Source of the DNA: Sphingopyxis sp. CCNWLW2
GTDB lineage: Bacteria; Pseudomonadota; Alphaproteobacteria; Sphingomonadales; Sphingomonadaceae
Reading direction: 5' to 3'
Assembly: GCF_037095755.1 (NCBI RefSeq)
Contig: NZ_JBAWKJ010000001.1
Span: 496,001-560,000 of the forward strand
DNA: 64,000 bases
The notes under the pieces: model-generated
Database searches by the model: none
Told to the model about the DNA's origin: nothing
Seen by the model: only the letters and a program-made list of their open reading frames with translations
Program-made: the position numbers and the translations under genes
Part shown: positions 17,740 through 26,751 of the stretch, in pieces
Layout of the letters: the number at the start of each line of letters is the position of its first letter
How positions within the stretch are numbered: the first letter of the stretch is position 1

Positions 17740-18962
17740 CCGGACAGACCCCCACGCCCCCGGTCGAACGCATCGGCGCACGCACGACGCTGCAAAAACT
17801 GCTGTCGCGCTTTCATTTCGGCATCACGCTGTTCGCGGTCGCGCTTTCGGGCCTGACCATCCTGCTCGCCGGGGTCACCGCGCTGCGCGGCTATGCCGAT
17901 CGCAATATGGAACTCGCGGCGCAGCTCGGCGCCTATGGCGTCGAACCCGCGCTGGTGTTCAACGATCCGCAGGCGGTCCGCGAAGGGCTGGAGCCCTTGA
18001 CGCGCATTCCCGGTATCGCGCGCTTGCGCGTACTCAACGACGTCGGCCGCCCGGTCACCGAATGGACCTCGCCCAGCGCCGACCCGGCGCCGATCCTGAC
18101 ACGCATCTTCTTCCCTCGCCCCTTTGCTGTCGCCGTCCAGCGCAACGGATCGGCGATCGGCACGATCGAGGTGTGGGGCGACAGTTCGACATTGGTCGAT
18201 TATGTCCGCCTCGGCCTGCTCGCCGGCTTCGGCTGCCTGCTCATCACGGCGTTCGGCACCATCTTTCTCGCGCGGCGTTTCGAATATGAGCTGGTCAAGC
18301 CATTGAACGAGATTGCAACCGTCGCGCATGACGTGCGCCTGCACCGCCGGTTCGACAAACGGGTCAAGCCGCTCGGCATTGCCGAGCTCGACCGGCTGGG
18401 CGGCGATATCAATGCGCTGCTCGACGAACTGCAGGGCTGGCAGGGGCATATGGAAACCGAGCGCGCGATGCTCGCGCACCGTGCGTCACACGATACGCTG
18501 ACCGCGATGCCGAACCGCGCCGCCTTCGACGAGCAGCTGGCGGAGCGCATCCGGACAGCCGAGGGTCGCGGCGACCGCTTTGCCCTGCTGTTCATCGACG
18601 CCGACAATTTCAAGGCGGCGAATGACAATTTCGGCCATGCCGCGGGCGACACCGTGCTCGTCGCGCTGTCGGCCTGCATCAAGGAAACGCTTCGCAAAGG
18701 CGATTTCGCCGCGCGGATCGGCGGGGACGAATTTATCGTCATCGTCGACCCGCTGGGCACCGACGCCGCCCCCGGCGATCTGGCGAACCAGATCCGCGCC
18801 TGCGTGTCGCAACCCATCGCGCTGCCGGGCGGCGCAACCTACCGCGCGGCGGTCAGCGTCGGCGTCGCGGTCTTCCCCGACGATGGCACCAACGCCACCG
18901 CGCTGCTCACCGCGGCCGACGCCGCCATGTATGCCGACAAACTGACCAACCGTTCCCGATGA
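17736..18962 (+). CDS. yfiN: Membrane diguanylate cyclase (YfiN-like)
   Basis: A 408-residue enzyme that makes cyclic di-GMP. A first membrane helix near residues 30-55, a periplasmic sensor of about 110 residues, a second helix near 155-175, a HAMP segment and a C-terminal GGDEF domain follow in order. The active site IGGDEF is intact, and RKGD five residues upstream gives the RxxD product-inhibition I-site. The architecture is that of YfiN/TpbB (CHASE8-HAMP-GGDEF). In the operon it should be held off by YfiR in the periplasm and released by YfiB. Confidence 0.9.
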   Translation: MTGQTPTPPVERIGARTTLQKLLSRFHFGITLFAVALSGLTILLAGVTALRGYADRNMELAAQLGAYGVEPALVFNDPQAVREGLEPLTRIPGIARLRVLNDVGRPVTEWTSPSADPAPILTRIFFPRPFAVAVQRNGSAIGTIEVWGDSSTLVDYVRLGLLAGFGCLLITAFGTIFLARRFEYELVKPLNEIATVAHDVRLHRRFDKRVKPLGIAELDRLGGDINALLDELQGWQGHMETERAMLAHRASHDTLTAMPNRAAFDEQLAERIRTAEGRGDRFALLFIDADNFKAANDNFGHAAGDTVLVALSACIKETLRKGDFAARIGGDEFIVIVDPLGTDAAPGDLANQIRACVSQPIALPGGATYRAAVSVGVAVFPDDGTNATALLTAADAAMYADKLTNRSR

Positions 18963-18981
18963 CAACCAGCGGAGTGATGCC

Positions 18982-19482
18982 GTGACCCTTGATTTCCCCC
19001 GATCGATCCGGACCTTTTTCCTCATCGGCTTCGCCGCATTGCTCGCGGCGTGCCAAAGCGTACCGCCGACGACCGGCTTCACCCCCGAACAAATCGCCGT
19101 TCTCCAGTCGCAAGGCTTCGTTGAGAACGGTCCCGGGTGGATGCTGAGCATGCCCGAACGGCTGCTTTTCGCGTCGAACGAAAGCAGCGTGTCGCCCGAC
19201 CAGCAACAGCGGATCAGCGATATCGCCGCGAAGCTCGTTTCGGTGGGCATCGCGACCGCGCGGATCGAAGGTCATACCGATTCGACCGGCGCCCCGGCCT
19301 ATAATCTGACGCTGTCGCAGGCGCGCGCGGAGGCCGTCGCGGCGCCGATGCAGGCGGGCGGCATGCGCTTTACCGCGGACCAGGTCGTCGGCCGCGGCGA
19401 GACGCTGCCCCTGTCGAGCAACACGACAGCGGAGGGGCGGCAGGACAACCGGCGCGTGGTCGTGATCGTCACGCCGCAGTGA
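18982..19482 (+). CDS. yfiB: OmpA-family outer-membrane lipoprotein (YfiB-like)
   Basis: A 166-residue lipoprotein. The signal peptide ends with lipobox LLAAC (Cys about 24). The C-terminal OmpA domain has IEGHTDSTGAPAYNLTLSQARAEAV, the peptidoglycan-binding signature with its Asp and Arg. It lies 19 bases after the yfiN-like gene. In Pseudomonas, YfiB captures YfiR and so activates the cyclase. The ATG-like start is GTG at 18982 (GTGACCCTTG). No terminator is obvious before galU. Confidence 0.88.
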   Translation: MTLDFPRSIRTFFLIGFAALLAACQSVPPTTGFTPEQIAVLQSQGFVENGPGWMLSMPERLLFASNESSVSPDQQQRISDIAAKLVSVGIATARIEGHTDSTGAPAYNLTLSQARAEAVAAPMQAGGMRFTADQVVGRGETLPLSSNTTAEGRQDNRRVVVIVTPQ

Positions 19483-19544
19483 CGCGGCGATCGGCGCTCC
19501 CCGGACTCTTTTCTTAAGCAAAGTTCGCGGTTAAGCCCTGGCAT

Positions 19545-20408
19545 ATGAAACCGATCCGCAAAGCCGTCTTCCCCGTTGCCGGCCTCGGCACCCGCTTCCT
19601 CCCCGCGACCAAGGCGATCCCCAAGGAAATGCTGCCCGTCGTCGACCGGCCGCTGATCCAATATGCGGTCGACGAGGCGCGCGAGGCGGGGATCGAGCAG
19701 ATGATCTTCGTCACCGGCCGCGGCAAAAGCGCGATCGAGGATCATTTCGACGTCGCCTTCGAACTCGAAAAGACGATGTCCGAACGCGGCAAGGACCTGA
19801 CGGTGCTCGAACCGACGCGGCTCGGGCCCGGCGCCTGCGCCTATGTCCGGCAACAGGAGCCGCTGGGCCTGGGGCACGCGATCTGGTGCGCCCGCGATAT
19901 CGTCGGCGACGAACCCTTCGCGATCTTCCTCCCCGACGAATTCATGCACGGGTCGCCCGGCTGCATGAAACAGATGGTCGATGCGTATCAAAAGGTCGGC
20001 GGAAACCTGATCTCGGTGCTCGAAGTGCCGCACGAACAAGTGTCCTCCTATGGTGTCATCGCGCCCGGCGCGCGCGACGGGGCGCTGACCGAAGTGACCG
20101 GCCTGGTCGAAAAGCCGCCGGTGGCCGAAGCGCCGTCGAACCTGATCATTTCGGGCCGCTATATCCTGCAGCCCGAAGTGATGCGCGTGCTCGAACGCCA
20201 GGAAAAGGGTGCCGGCGGCGAAATCCAGCTGACCGACGCGATGGCGACGATGATCGGCAACCAGCCCTTCCACGCCGTCACCTTCGACGGTGCGCGCTAT
20301 GACTGCGGATCGAAGGCCGGCTATATCCAGGCCAATCTGGCGGTTGCGCTGGGGCGCCCCGACATCGCCGACGAAGTGCGCGCCTTTGCGGTCGACCTGC
20401 TGAAATAG
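19545..20408 (+). CDS. galU: UTP-glucose-1-phosphate uridylyltransferase
   Basis: A 287-residue GalU that forms UDP-glucose from glucose-1-phosphate and UTP for surface glycans. The N-terminal signature AGLGTRFLPATKAIPKEMLP holds the nucleotide loop and the catalytic Lys; VEKPP and GGEIQLTDA are family blocks. It is a monocistronic gene on the plus strand, and converges on the aquaporin gene with only 36 bases between them. Confidence 0.97.
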   Translation: MKPIRKAVFPVAGLGTRFLPATKAIPKEMLPVVDRPLIQYAVDEAREAGIEQMIFVTGRGKSAIEDHFDVAFELEKTMSERGKDLTVLEPTRLGPGACAYVRQQEPLGLGHAIWCARDIVGDEPFAIFLPDEFMHGSPGCMKQMVDAYQKVGGNLISVLEVPHEQVSSYGVIAPGARDGALTEVTGLVEKPPVAEAPSNLIISGRYILQPEVMRVLERQEKGAGGEIQLTDAMATMIGNQPFHAVTFDGARYDCGSKAGYIQANLAVALGRPDIADEVRAFAVDLLK

Positions 20409-20444
20409 GAACGGCGGAGGCTTTCGCCCCCGCCGGCCCGGCGG

Positions 20445-21170
20445 TTATTCGCCTTCGATATTCGGTTTCGGGAAGCTGTCGGCCCCGAGCGTCTTGTAGA
20501 GCAGGCCGCCAATCGCCCCGCCGATCAGCGGCGCGATCCAGAACAGCCACAATTGCTGCAGCGCGATGCCGCCGACCACCAGCGCGGGACCGGTGCTGCG
20601 CGCCGGGTTGACCGAGGTGTTGGTCACCGGGATCGAGATGAGGTGGATCAAGGTCAACGCAAGGCCGATCGCGATCGGCGCGAAGCCCGCGGGCGCGCGG
20701 CCGTCGGTCGCTCCCATGATGATCCACAGGAAGAAAGCGGTCAGGACGATCTCGATGATGAAGCCCGACCATATGTCATAATGCCCCGGCGAGCCCGCAT
20801 CGAAGCCATTGGCCGCAAGGCCGTTCGTGGCGAGATCATAGGCCGGATTACCGCTGGCGACGTAAAAGAGCAGGAACGCGGCGACGATCGCGCCGAGGAC
20901 CTGCGCGATGACATAGAGCGGAATATCGCGCGCGTCGAAACGCCCGCCCGCCCACAGCCCCACGGTGACTGCGGGATTGAGGTGACAGCCCGAAATATGG
21001 CCGATCGCATAGGCCATGGTGACAACCGTCAGACCGAAAGCAAGCGAGACGCCGAGCAGTCCGATCCCGACGTCGGGAAATGCCGCGGCCAGGACCGCAC
21101 TGCCGCAACCGCCGAAGACAAGCCAGAACGTGCCGATAAATTCGGCTAGTCCCTTTTGGATATTCGTCAT
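20445..21170 (-). CDS. aqpZ: Aquaporin (MIP family, AqpZ-like)
   Basis: A 241-residue six-helix channel. Both NPA boxes are visible: HLNPAVT in the first half and VNPARS in the second, together with the aromatic/Arg filter residue in NPAR. The sequence after the second box (TGPALVVG) is as in AqpZ water channels. The ATG at 21170 is preceded by GAGGAGGG. The ORF extends upstream to 21308, but the extension reads through a GC-rich leader and lacks the expected hydrophobic start. Confidence 0.94.
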   Translation of the reverse strand: MTNIQKGLAEFIGTFWLVFGGCGSAVLAAAFPDVGIGLLGVSLAFGLTVVTMAYAIGHISGCHLNPAVTVGLWAGGRFDARDIPLYVIAQVLGAIVAAFLLFYVASGNPAYDLATNGLAANGFDAGSPGHYDIWSGFIIEIVLTAFFLWIIMGATDGRAPAGFAPIAIGLALTLIHLISIPVTNTSVNPARSTGPALVVGGIALQQLWLFWIAPLIGGAIGGLLYKTLGADSFPKPNIEGE

Positions 21171-21270
21171 GATGACCCTCCTCCCCGCCGACGGCCTCTG
21201 ACGCCCCCGGCGCGAACCGCATCCTATCAGCGCTGCGCGAACGGGCAAGCCCTTGTCGAATCGAGACGAA

Positions 21271-22560
21271 TCAGGCGGCCGCGACCGCTTCGACGAAGTG
21301 GCGCGCACGTTGATGGAGCGACAGCGCCGCTTCGGTCAGCCCGGCGGACAATTTGCCCAGCGCCTGCGCACCATCGCCGACGGCGGTCGCGCCATGCCCG
21401 ATCTCGCGGACACGCGCGTCGATTTCGCGGCCAGCGAAGACCGCCTGTTCGACATAGCTCGCGATCGTCAACGTCGTCGCGCTCTGCCCGTCGACCGCGC
21501 GGTCGATCGCGTCGGAAAAACCGTTGTTGGCGTCAATCGCCTTCTCGACCTCTTCAAATCCGGCCGCGACCTGTTCGACGATATCGCGGATCCGGTCGAC
21601 ATATTGGGTGATGTCGCCCGCCGCGGAGCGCGTCTGGCTGGCCAGCGTCTTCACCTCCGACGCGACCACGGCAAAGCCGCGGCCGGCATCGCCGGCGCGC
21701 GCGGCCTCGATCCCCGCGTTGAGCGCGAGCATGTTGGTACGGCTCGCCATGTCGATGATCAATGCGAGCATCTGCTCGATCGACTGACTCGCCGCCTTCA
21801 ATGCGACAGATCGCTCGCTGGCCTGCTTGATCTTGCGATGCGCGTCGCCGCGAACGGTGCGGGCGCGCGATCCGTCGTCGACGATCTTCGCCATCGTCGC
21901 GGCGAGTGCGTGGCCGCGATCGCCGAGGTCCTGCAGCCCGGCAAGCGTCTGCGCCGTCGCGCCCGCGACGGTGACCGCATCGCGGCCCGTTTGCTGCGCG
22001 CGTTCGGACAATGTGCCGGCGACCGCCTCGACCTTGCGCGCCATTTCGGACAGCGCCCCCGTAAGCGCGGTGATGTCCTGCTGGAACCGCCGCCCGGCAT
22101 CGTCGATGTGCGTCGTGCGCGCCGCACGCTCCTCTGCCAATTCGACTTCGCGCAGCATCGCGAGCTTGGCGAGCTGGCCGCTGTCGAGCGTTTCGACGAA
22201 CCGCCCCGCGCGGACGAGGATCAGTTCCTGCTGCCCCGGTGACTGCGCCACGATGCGCAGCAAATCGGTCGTCGATCGTGCGACATCGGCGGTCGGGCAA
22301 GGTTCGATCATCGAGGCGATCGAGCCGCCGATCGTCGGATTCTGCATCAGCGAAAACCAGAAGGGACAAAAGAGCAATTCGCGCACCCGCTGTTCGCGAA
22401 TGATGCCCACCGGCCGGTCGTCGCCATCGACCACCGCGAGCGCGCGGAGCTGCGGATTGCCGCGAAACAGGTCGATGACCTGCGACATATGCGCGTCGGC
22501 GCCGATCGCGGACGCGTGGCCCGTCGATGGCGTAAAGGCATATCCCATGGCGTTCATCAC
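21271..22560 (-). CDS. Soluble methyl-accepting chemotaxis protein with CBS-like input domain
   Basis: A 429-residue chemoreceptor without predicted membrane helices, so cytosolic. The first 130 residues look like a CBS-pair ligand-binding domain ([36 protein letters not shown]...ELILVRAG). The signalling hairpin [33 protein letters not shown] is intact and matches kinase-control tips. The long coiled-coil between residues 160 and 270 has Glu/Gln pairs that could be methylated, but no clear CheB/CheR tether. No other chemotaxis gene is adjacent. ATG at 22560 or 22557. Confidence 0.88.
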   Translation of the reverse strand: MMNAMGYAFTPSTGHASAIGADAHMSQVIDLFRGNPQLRALAVVDGDDRPVGIIREQRVRELLFCPFWFSLMQNPTIGGSIASMIEPCPTADVARSTTDLLRIVAQSPGQQELILVRAGRFVETLDSGQLAKLAMLREVELAEERAARTTHIDDAGRRFQQDITALTGALSEMARKVEAVAGTLSERAQQTGRDAVTVAGATAQTLAGLQDLGDRGHALAATMAKIVDDGSRARTVRGDAHRKIKQASERSVALKAASQSIEQMLALIIDMASRTNMLALNAGIEAARAGDAGRGFAVVASEVKTLASQTRSAAGDITQYVDRIRDIVEQVAAGFEEVEKAIDANNGFSDAIDRAVDGQSATTLTIASYVEQAVFAGREIDARVREIGHGATAVGDGAQALGKLSAGLTEAALSLHQRARHFVEAVAAA

Positions 22561-22737
22561 TCTCTCTTCAGTCTGCGACCTTGTTCGCGCTCCGACCTAG
22601 AGCCGCTTGGTAAACAGCAATTTAACCATTTATTTCAGTGATGTGACACACCGGCCGCGCGCAGCGCCGATCCGTCGCAATATCCTGTTCAGATCGCGGC
22701 GGTTATGCGATGGGGCGTCATCGGCGAGGAGAAGAAA

Positions 22738-23043
22738 ATGCGCGTTTTAATCCTGGCGGTCATGGCCGCGCCCCTGCTCGCCGGCTGTTTCAGCGCGGTC
22801 AAGACGGTCGTCACCGCGCCGGTGAAAGCCGTCGGTCAGGTCGCCGACTGGTCGACGACCAGCCAGGACGAATCGGATCGCAACCGCGGCCGTGAAATGC
22901 GCAAGCGCGAGGAGCAGATGGGCAAGCTGTCGCGCCAGCGCGACAAGGCGGCCGAAAAGTGCCGCGACGGCAAGGCCGACCAATGCCAGCGCGCCGAAGT
23001 TCTGGAACATGAAATCGAAGCCTTGATGGCGGCGCCGCGTTAA
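22738..23043 (+). CDS. Small predicted lipoprotein
   Basis: A 101-residue lipoprotein with a signal peptide ending in the lipobox LLAGC (Cys about 16). The rest is mostly charged helix (DRNRGREMRKREEQMGKLSRQRDKAAEK), with a Cys pair near DGKADQC that may be oxidised. A ribosome site GGAGAAGAAA precedes the ATG at 22738; the ATG-start at 22705 is less favourable. I do not recognise the family. Its 3' end lies 6 bases from the convergent S24 repressor gene. Confidence 0.7.
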   Translation: MRVLILAVMAAPLLAGCFSAVKTVVTAPVKAVGQVADWSTTSQDESDRNRGREMRKREEQMGKLSRQRDKAAEKCRDGKADQCQRAEVLEHEIEALMAAPR

Positions 23044-23049
23044 GCGGAT

Positions 23050-23718
23050 TTACCGCACCCGCCGGCCCGTCCACACGACGCGGCCGACCAGTTGCACCGA
23101 TGCCATCGGCAGATCGTCCCAGCTGCGATAGTGCGGATTGTCGCTGATCACCGAAATCCGCCCCTGCCCCGGCGCGCGCGCGACGCGCTTCACCATCAGC
23201 ACGTCGTCCATACGCAGCACGTAAATGCCGTCGCGCAGCCGCGCTGCGGCGTCGCCGCCGTCGACCAATATATCGTCGCCATCGTCGAGCGTCGGCGCCA
23301 TCGAATCGCCCTCGACGCGAATGATGCTGAGCGCGCGCGGATCGGCACCCAGATCTCGCAACCATTTGGGGTCGAACGCGACCTCGCCCTCGACCGCTTC
23401 GCCATCGACGCTGGCGCCCGCGCCTGCCGATGCGCCGATCGCAAGTTTCGGCACCAATATCATTCCGGGCCCGCGCACCCGCGCCGGGGTCGCAACGCGC
23501 TGCACCGGCCCGCCCAGCATCGCTTCGGACACGCCGAGATAGGCGGCGATCCGCGCGCGATCCTGCTCGGCCAGCCGCCGCGGCGAACCGCGCTTGATAT
23601 ATTGCTGGATATAGGCGGGGTTGCGTCCGATCACCTGCGAGATGCGCGCATAGTCGATCCCCCTTTCAGCCAGGAGGCGGTCGAGCGCGGTGCGCGGATC
23701 CTGATCGAAATCGGCCAT
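23050..23718 (-). CDS. S24-family repressor with N-terminal helix-turn-helix
   Basis: A 222-residue LexA/CI-like regulator. An N-terminal helix-turn-helix (ISQVIGRNPAYIQQYIKRGSPRRL, residues 26-49) is followed by a self-processing domain whose catalytic Ser is in VEGDSMAP and Lys in VLMVKRVAR. Autocleavage, as in LexA or CI, is possible but the Ala-Gly cleavage site is not obvious. The upstream region carries two palindromic sites (23767-23788, 23799-23814), which I read as its operators. It diverges from a small HTH-like gene. It is not next to any phage gene. Confidence 0.85.
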   Translation of the reverse strand: MADFDQDPRTALDRLLAERGIDYARISQVIGRNPAYIQQYIKRGSPRRLAEQDRARIAAYLGVSEAMLGGPVQRVATPARVRGPGMILVPKLAIGASAGAGASVDGEAVEGEVAFDPKWLRDLGADPRALSIIRVEGDSMAPTLDDGDDILVDGGDAAARLRDGIYVLRMDDVLMVKRVARAPGQGRISVISDNPHYRSWDDLPMASVQLVGRVVWTGRRVR

Positions 23719-23766
23719 AGGGTCGCTGGGGGCTGGTCCTTCCTATTTCGTCTCTAGCAAACGGAT

Positions 23767-23814
23767 TTTTCCTAGACAAGTAGGAAAATGAGCATCAAAT
23801 AGGAAATATCCTAT
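23767..23814. promoter_or_regulatory. Palindromic operator pair between divergent S24 repressor and HTH-like gene
   Basis: Two inverted repeats share the half-site TAGGAA: TTTTCCTA-gacaag-TAGGAAAA (23767-23788, 8-6-8, perfect) and ATAGGA-aata-TCCTAT (23799-23814, 6-4-6, perfect). A further single half-site TCCTATTT lies at 23739-23746. The arrangement is what a dimeric repressor with the S24 HTH would use for autoregulation. AT content here is much above the surroundings. Confidence 0.65.
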
Positions 23815-23855
23815 CGGGTGAGTCGCCCGGTTTCAGCGCGATCAGGGAGGAAAAT

Positions 23856-24119
23856 ATGGAGCGCAGCCTGCTGCAACGGATCGAGGCATTCCTGAGGGAA
23901 TCGGCGATGCCGCCGAGCGTATTCGGCCGCGCCGCCGCGCACGACCCGCGCCTCGTCGCCGATTTGCGCGGGGGACGCGAACCGGGGCTCGACATGATAT
24001 GCCGCGTGGAGCATTTTATGAACAAATGGCGCGCCGAGCGGCGCGCGGGCCAGGTCGCACCGCAAGGCGACCGGCGAACCCGCGCCTTCCGCCGCGTCGA
24101 GCAGGGAGCACGGGCATGA
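23856..24119 (+). CDS. Small HTH-like protein
   Basis: An 87-residue protein whose central part (VFGRAAAHDPRLVADLRGGREPGLDMICRV) has the length and residue pattern of a small helix-turn-helix region; the tail is basic and Arg-rich. It starts 42 bases downstream of the palindromic operators of the divergent S24 repressor (GGAGG ribosome site just before the ATG), so it is likely under that repressor. It overlaps the next gene by 4 bases. Function unknown; DNA binding is inferred by pattern only. Confidence 0.55.
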   Translation: MERSLLQRIEAFLRESAMPPSVFGRAAAHDPRLVADLRGGREPGLDMICRVEHFMNKWRAERRAGQVAPQGDRRTRAFRRVEQGARA

Positions 24120-24442
24120 TGCGCTGGTCGCCCGCCTTGCCGCCGCGTACCGGTTGCCCGCATCGGCGGCTCCGCCATCTGCTCGTCCGCGAATTGCCGC
24201 AGGGGCTGGCGCCGGGCGCGTCGACCTTTCGTCCCTGGGCGAGCGCGAGCTTTGTCGGCGCGCGCCACCTGTTTCCCTGTGTGCTCGCGGCCGGAGATAG
24301 CGAGGCGGTCCGCAGCGCGCTGCACGAGCGACTGAACGCGACCGAATGGACGCTCCCCGGACATATCGTCGCCGATGTCGTGGTGGAATGCGGGACCGAG
24401 CCGCAGACGCTGCGGATCGAAATATTGACGGTCGAGGACTAG
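24116..24442 (+). CDS. Hypothetical protein in the S24-controlled operon
   Basis: A 108-residue protein, ATG at 24116 overlapping the stop of the HTH-like gene (ATGA); a second ATG at 24119 gives one residue less. The N-terminal 40 residues are basic and the C-terminal 60 form a short alpha/beta-like segment (LHERLNATEWTLPGHIVADVVVECG). I do not recognise it. The position suggests co-expression with the small HTH-like protein under the S24 repressor. Confidence 0.55.
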   Translation: MMRWSPALPPRTGCPHRRLRHLLVRELPQGLAPGASTFRPWASASFVGARHLFPCVLAAGDSEAVRSALHERLNATEWTLPGHIVADVVVECGTEPQTLRIEILTVED

Positions 24443-25257
24443 CCGACCGACTGGCGCGTCATCCGCTGCAAGGTGCTGAGCGCGGCTTCGAGCGCGAAGT
24501 CGACTTCGGGTTCGCCTTCGGGCGACACAGCTTCGGGCACCGGGATCGCGGTGGTCGAAACGGGGGCGGCTTGCCGGCGGCGCGCCAGCCCCGCTTCGAA
24601 CCGCGCGACCATTGCGTCGAGCGATTTGTCGGCGGGATCGGGCATCGGCGGCGGCGAAGTCATCTCGGCGGGTTGCAGCCAGGGCGCGTCGCCGTCGAAT
24701 TCCTCTTCGGGGGCCAGATCGGCGAGCACGAGTTCATCGACTTCGTCAGCTTCGGCTTCACCCAACCACAGGTCGGGCGCAGTAGGTTCGACAATAGCAC
24801 TGCCGTCGAGCCCGCCCGCGGGCAGATCGCGTCCCGCGCGGATCGGCGGGCGCGGCGGATCGTCGGGGTGCAGGTCGACGCGGCGGCGCGTCAGTACCGG
24901 TTCGTCATCGCTCTCTTCGTAACGGACGCGGCGAAAACGATCGCGCAGCGAAGACAGCCCCGCCGCTTCGGGCTTGGCAATCAGCAACGCGACGAGGCCC
25001 GCGATCAATGCGGCGAACGCCGACATGCCGAACGCGAGCGCCATCCGTCCGCCATTGCCGATCGGCTGCACGAAAAGGTCGGAGAGGCGGTCGAGATAGA
25101 GGTTCCAGCTGATCCCCGCGACCCACGAAAAGGGCATGACCGCGGCGAACAGGAAGGTCAGCGCTGCGGCGCCGATCACCGCCGGAATCGCGGGCTGGAG
25201 CGCGCGCAGCAGCGCGGTCGCCGTCGCCTTGGTCCGATTCTCGCTGGTTTCTTCCAT
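24439..25257 (-). CDS. Two-helix membrane protein with acidic cytoplasmic or periplasmic tail
   Basis: A 272-residue protein with two predicted membrane helices (about residues 25-45 and 75-95), followed by an acidic, Pro/Asp/Glu-rich low-complexity region and a short C-terminal helix rich in Ala/Leu. It overlaps the facing 108-residue gene by 4 bases at its 3' end. No family recognised. The long disordered tail suggests a scaffold or tether rather than an enzyme. Confidence 0.6.
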   Translation of the reverse strand: MEETSENRTKATATALLRALQPAIPAVIGAAALTFLFAAVMPFSWVAGISWNLYLDRLSDLFVQPIGNGGRMALAFGMSAFAALIAGLVALLIAKPEAAGLSSLRDRFRRVRYEESDDEPVLTRRRVDLHPDDPPRPPIRAGRDLPAGGLDGSAIVEPTAPDLWLGEAEADEVDELVLADLAPEEEFDGDAPWLQPAEMTSPPPMPDPADKSLDAMVARFEAGLARRRQAAPVSTTAIPVPEAVSPEGEPEVDFALEAALSTLQRMTRQSVG

Positions 25258-25314
25258 ATCGTTTCAAATCCATCGGCCCGGCGGGCCATTTGTCGTCACT
25301 TAGAATCGCAGCGC

Positions 25315-26520
25315 TCAGGCGCCGCGCAGCAATCGCTGGTAAACCGGCTCGTAACGTAAAATGTTTGATGACCAGTTACGATGGCTTTCCACAAAAATAC
25401 GTGCTGTCCGCCGTCGCTCGGGCCACATCTCGCGATTTTCCAGCAACTTGGCGAGCGCATCGGCAATCGCGGCGGGGTCGTCGGGCGCGAACAGGGTGCC
25501 CGTGGCGCCATCCTCGATCAGCTCGCGGTGCCCGCCGACATCGGACGCCGCGACGAGCTTGCCCTGCGCCATCGCCTCGAGCGGTTTCAGCGGCGTGACG
25601 AGATCGGTCAGCCGCATTTTCTTGCGCGGATAGGCGAGGATATCGATCAGCGAATAATAACGCTCGACCTCCTGATGCGGGACACGGCCGACAAAATGGA
25701 TATGCGTCGCGGCAGGCGATGCCGCCGCCTGTGCTTTCAACGCCGCCTCCATCGGGCCGCCACCGACAAGAAGCAGACGCGCCTTGGGCTGCGCGGCGAC
25801 CAGTGCGGGCATCGCCGCGATCAGATCGTCGATCCCCTCATAGTCGTAAAAGCTGCCGATATAGCCAATCACCGCGTCGTCGACGGCAAGGCCGAGCGTA
25901 TCGGCAAGCGCATCGTCGCGCGGGGTCGGATCGCCGAACAGTTCGAGGTCGACGCCGTTCGGCGACACGGTGATTTTGTCCGCGTCGATCCCTCGCGCGA
26001 TCAGATCGCCGCGCAATCCTTCGCAGATCACCGCGACCGCATCGGCCGATTTCACCGCATGCGTTTCGAGCTGCCTCGTCAGCCAGTAACGCAAACTGCC
26101 CTCACGCCCAGTGCCATTGCCGACCGACGCATCCTCCCAAAAGGCGCGAATTTCATAGATGACCGGGATGCCGAGCTTTTTGCCGACGCGCAGCGCGGCG
26201 AGCCCGTCGAGCACCGGCGAATGCGCATGCAGCACATCGGGCTTCCAATCCCTCGCCAGCGCCTCGACGCGCTTCGCCAGCGCCCCGATCTCGCGCCATT
26301 CGCGGATCGGCGCGCGCGCGGGCGCGATCGGCGGGGTGCGATAGAAAATCAGCCCGTCGACGGTCTCGCCATCCGGACCCGGCTCGGGATGCCGCACACC
26401 CGTCACCCCCGCGACCTCCCACCCCTTTGCGACCTGCGCCTTCATCAGCGCGCGCGTGCGAAAGGTGTAGCCGCTGTGCGCGGGCAGGCTATGATCGAGG
26501 ACGTGCAAAATTCGGGTCAT
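25315..26520 (-). CDS. Glycosyltransferase, exosortase-A-associated (TIGR04063-like)
   Basis: A 401-residue GT-B glycosyltransferase of the GT4 type. The donor half carries the nucleotide-sugar contacts LEAMAQGKLVAASDVGG and the N-terminal half has HSLPAHSGYTFRTRALMK, the signature of the family found in exosortase A (PEP-CTERM) gene sets. It makes a step in assembly of a surface glycan. It diverges across 66 bases from the ligase gene pair, both linked to the same family of systems. No PEP-CTERM protein is evident in the window. Confidence 0.85.
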   Translation of the reverse strand: MTRILHVLDHSLPAHSGYTFRTRALMKAQVAKGWEVAGVTGVRHPEPGPDGETVDGLIFYRTPPIAPARAPIREWREIGALAKRVEALARDWKPDVLHAHSPVLDGLAALRVGKKLGIPVIYEIRAFWEDASVGNGTGREGSLRYWLTRQLETHAVKSADAVAVICEGLRGDLIARGIDADKITVSPNGVDLELFGDPTPRDDALADTLGLAVDDAVIGYIGSFYDYEGIDDLIAAMPALVAAQPKARLLLVGGGPMEAALKAQAAASPAATHIHFVGRVPHQEVERYYSLIDILAYPRKKMRLTDLVTPLKPLEAMAQGKLVAASDVGGHRELIEDGATGTLFAPDDPAAIADALAKLLENREMWPERRRTARIFVESHRNWSSNILRYEPVYQRLLRGA

Positions 26521-26586
26521 CGTGCAGGGCTTTGACAGACAAGGCTTAACGCGGCGTCAACCCCAATAGCCTAGGCAACGCCTTAT

Positions 26587-26751
26587 ATGGTCGACAATTT
26601 TTCCCTTGGCTTGACGCACGTCCTGATGGCGATCGCGCTCTGGCGCCTGCTCCATCGCGACGACCTCGATCGCGAGATCAGCCCGCGCCTGCTATGGCAG
26701 CAACGCCGCGATGCCGAACGCGCCGAAGCGGATGCCCGCCCCGATGCGTGA
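26587..26751 (+). CDS. Small membrane-associated ORF preceding the O-ligase gene
   Basis: A 54-residue ORF too short for the usual gene threshold: MVDNFSLGLTHVLMAIALWRLL then a basic/acidic tail ending ADARPDA. One hydrophobic segment is near the N-terminus. Its stop TGA lies inside the start of the next gene (ATG at 26744), an overlap of 8 bases typical of translational coupling. Similar tiny ORFs occur before exosortase-A-associated ligase genes in my recollection, but I cannot confirm that here. Confidence 0.55.
   Translation: MVDNFSLGLTHVLMAIALWRLLHRDDLDREISPRLLWQQRRDAERAEADARPDA

Noticed and set aside
20409..20444. Intrinsic terminator between galU and aquaporin
   Set aside because: A weak hairpin GGCGGAGG/CCCCCGCC exists but without a T-run on either strand.
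23050..23718. LexA itself
   Set aside because: The HTH and the lack of a clear Ala-Gly cleavage site do not fit LexA; called only an S24-family repressor.
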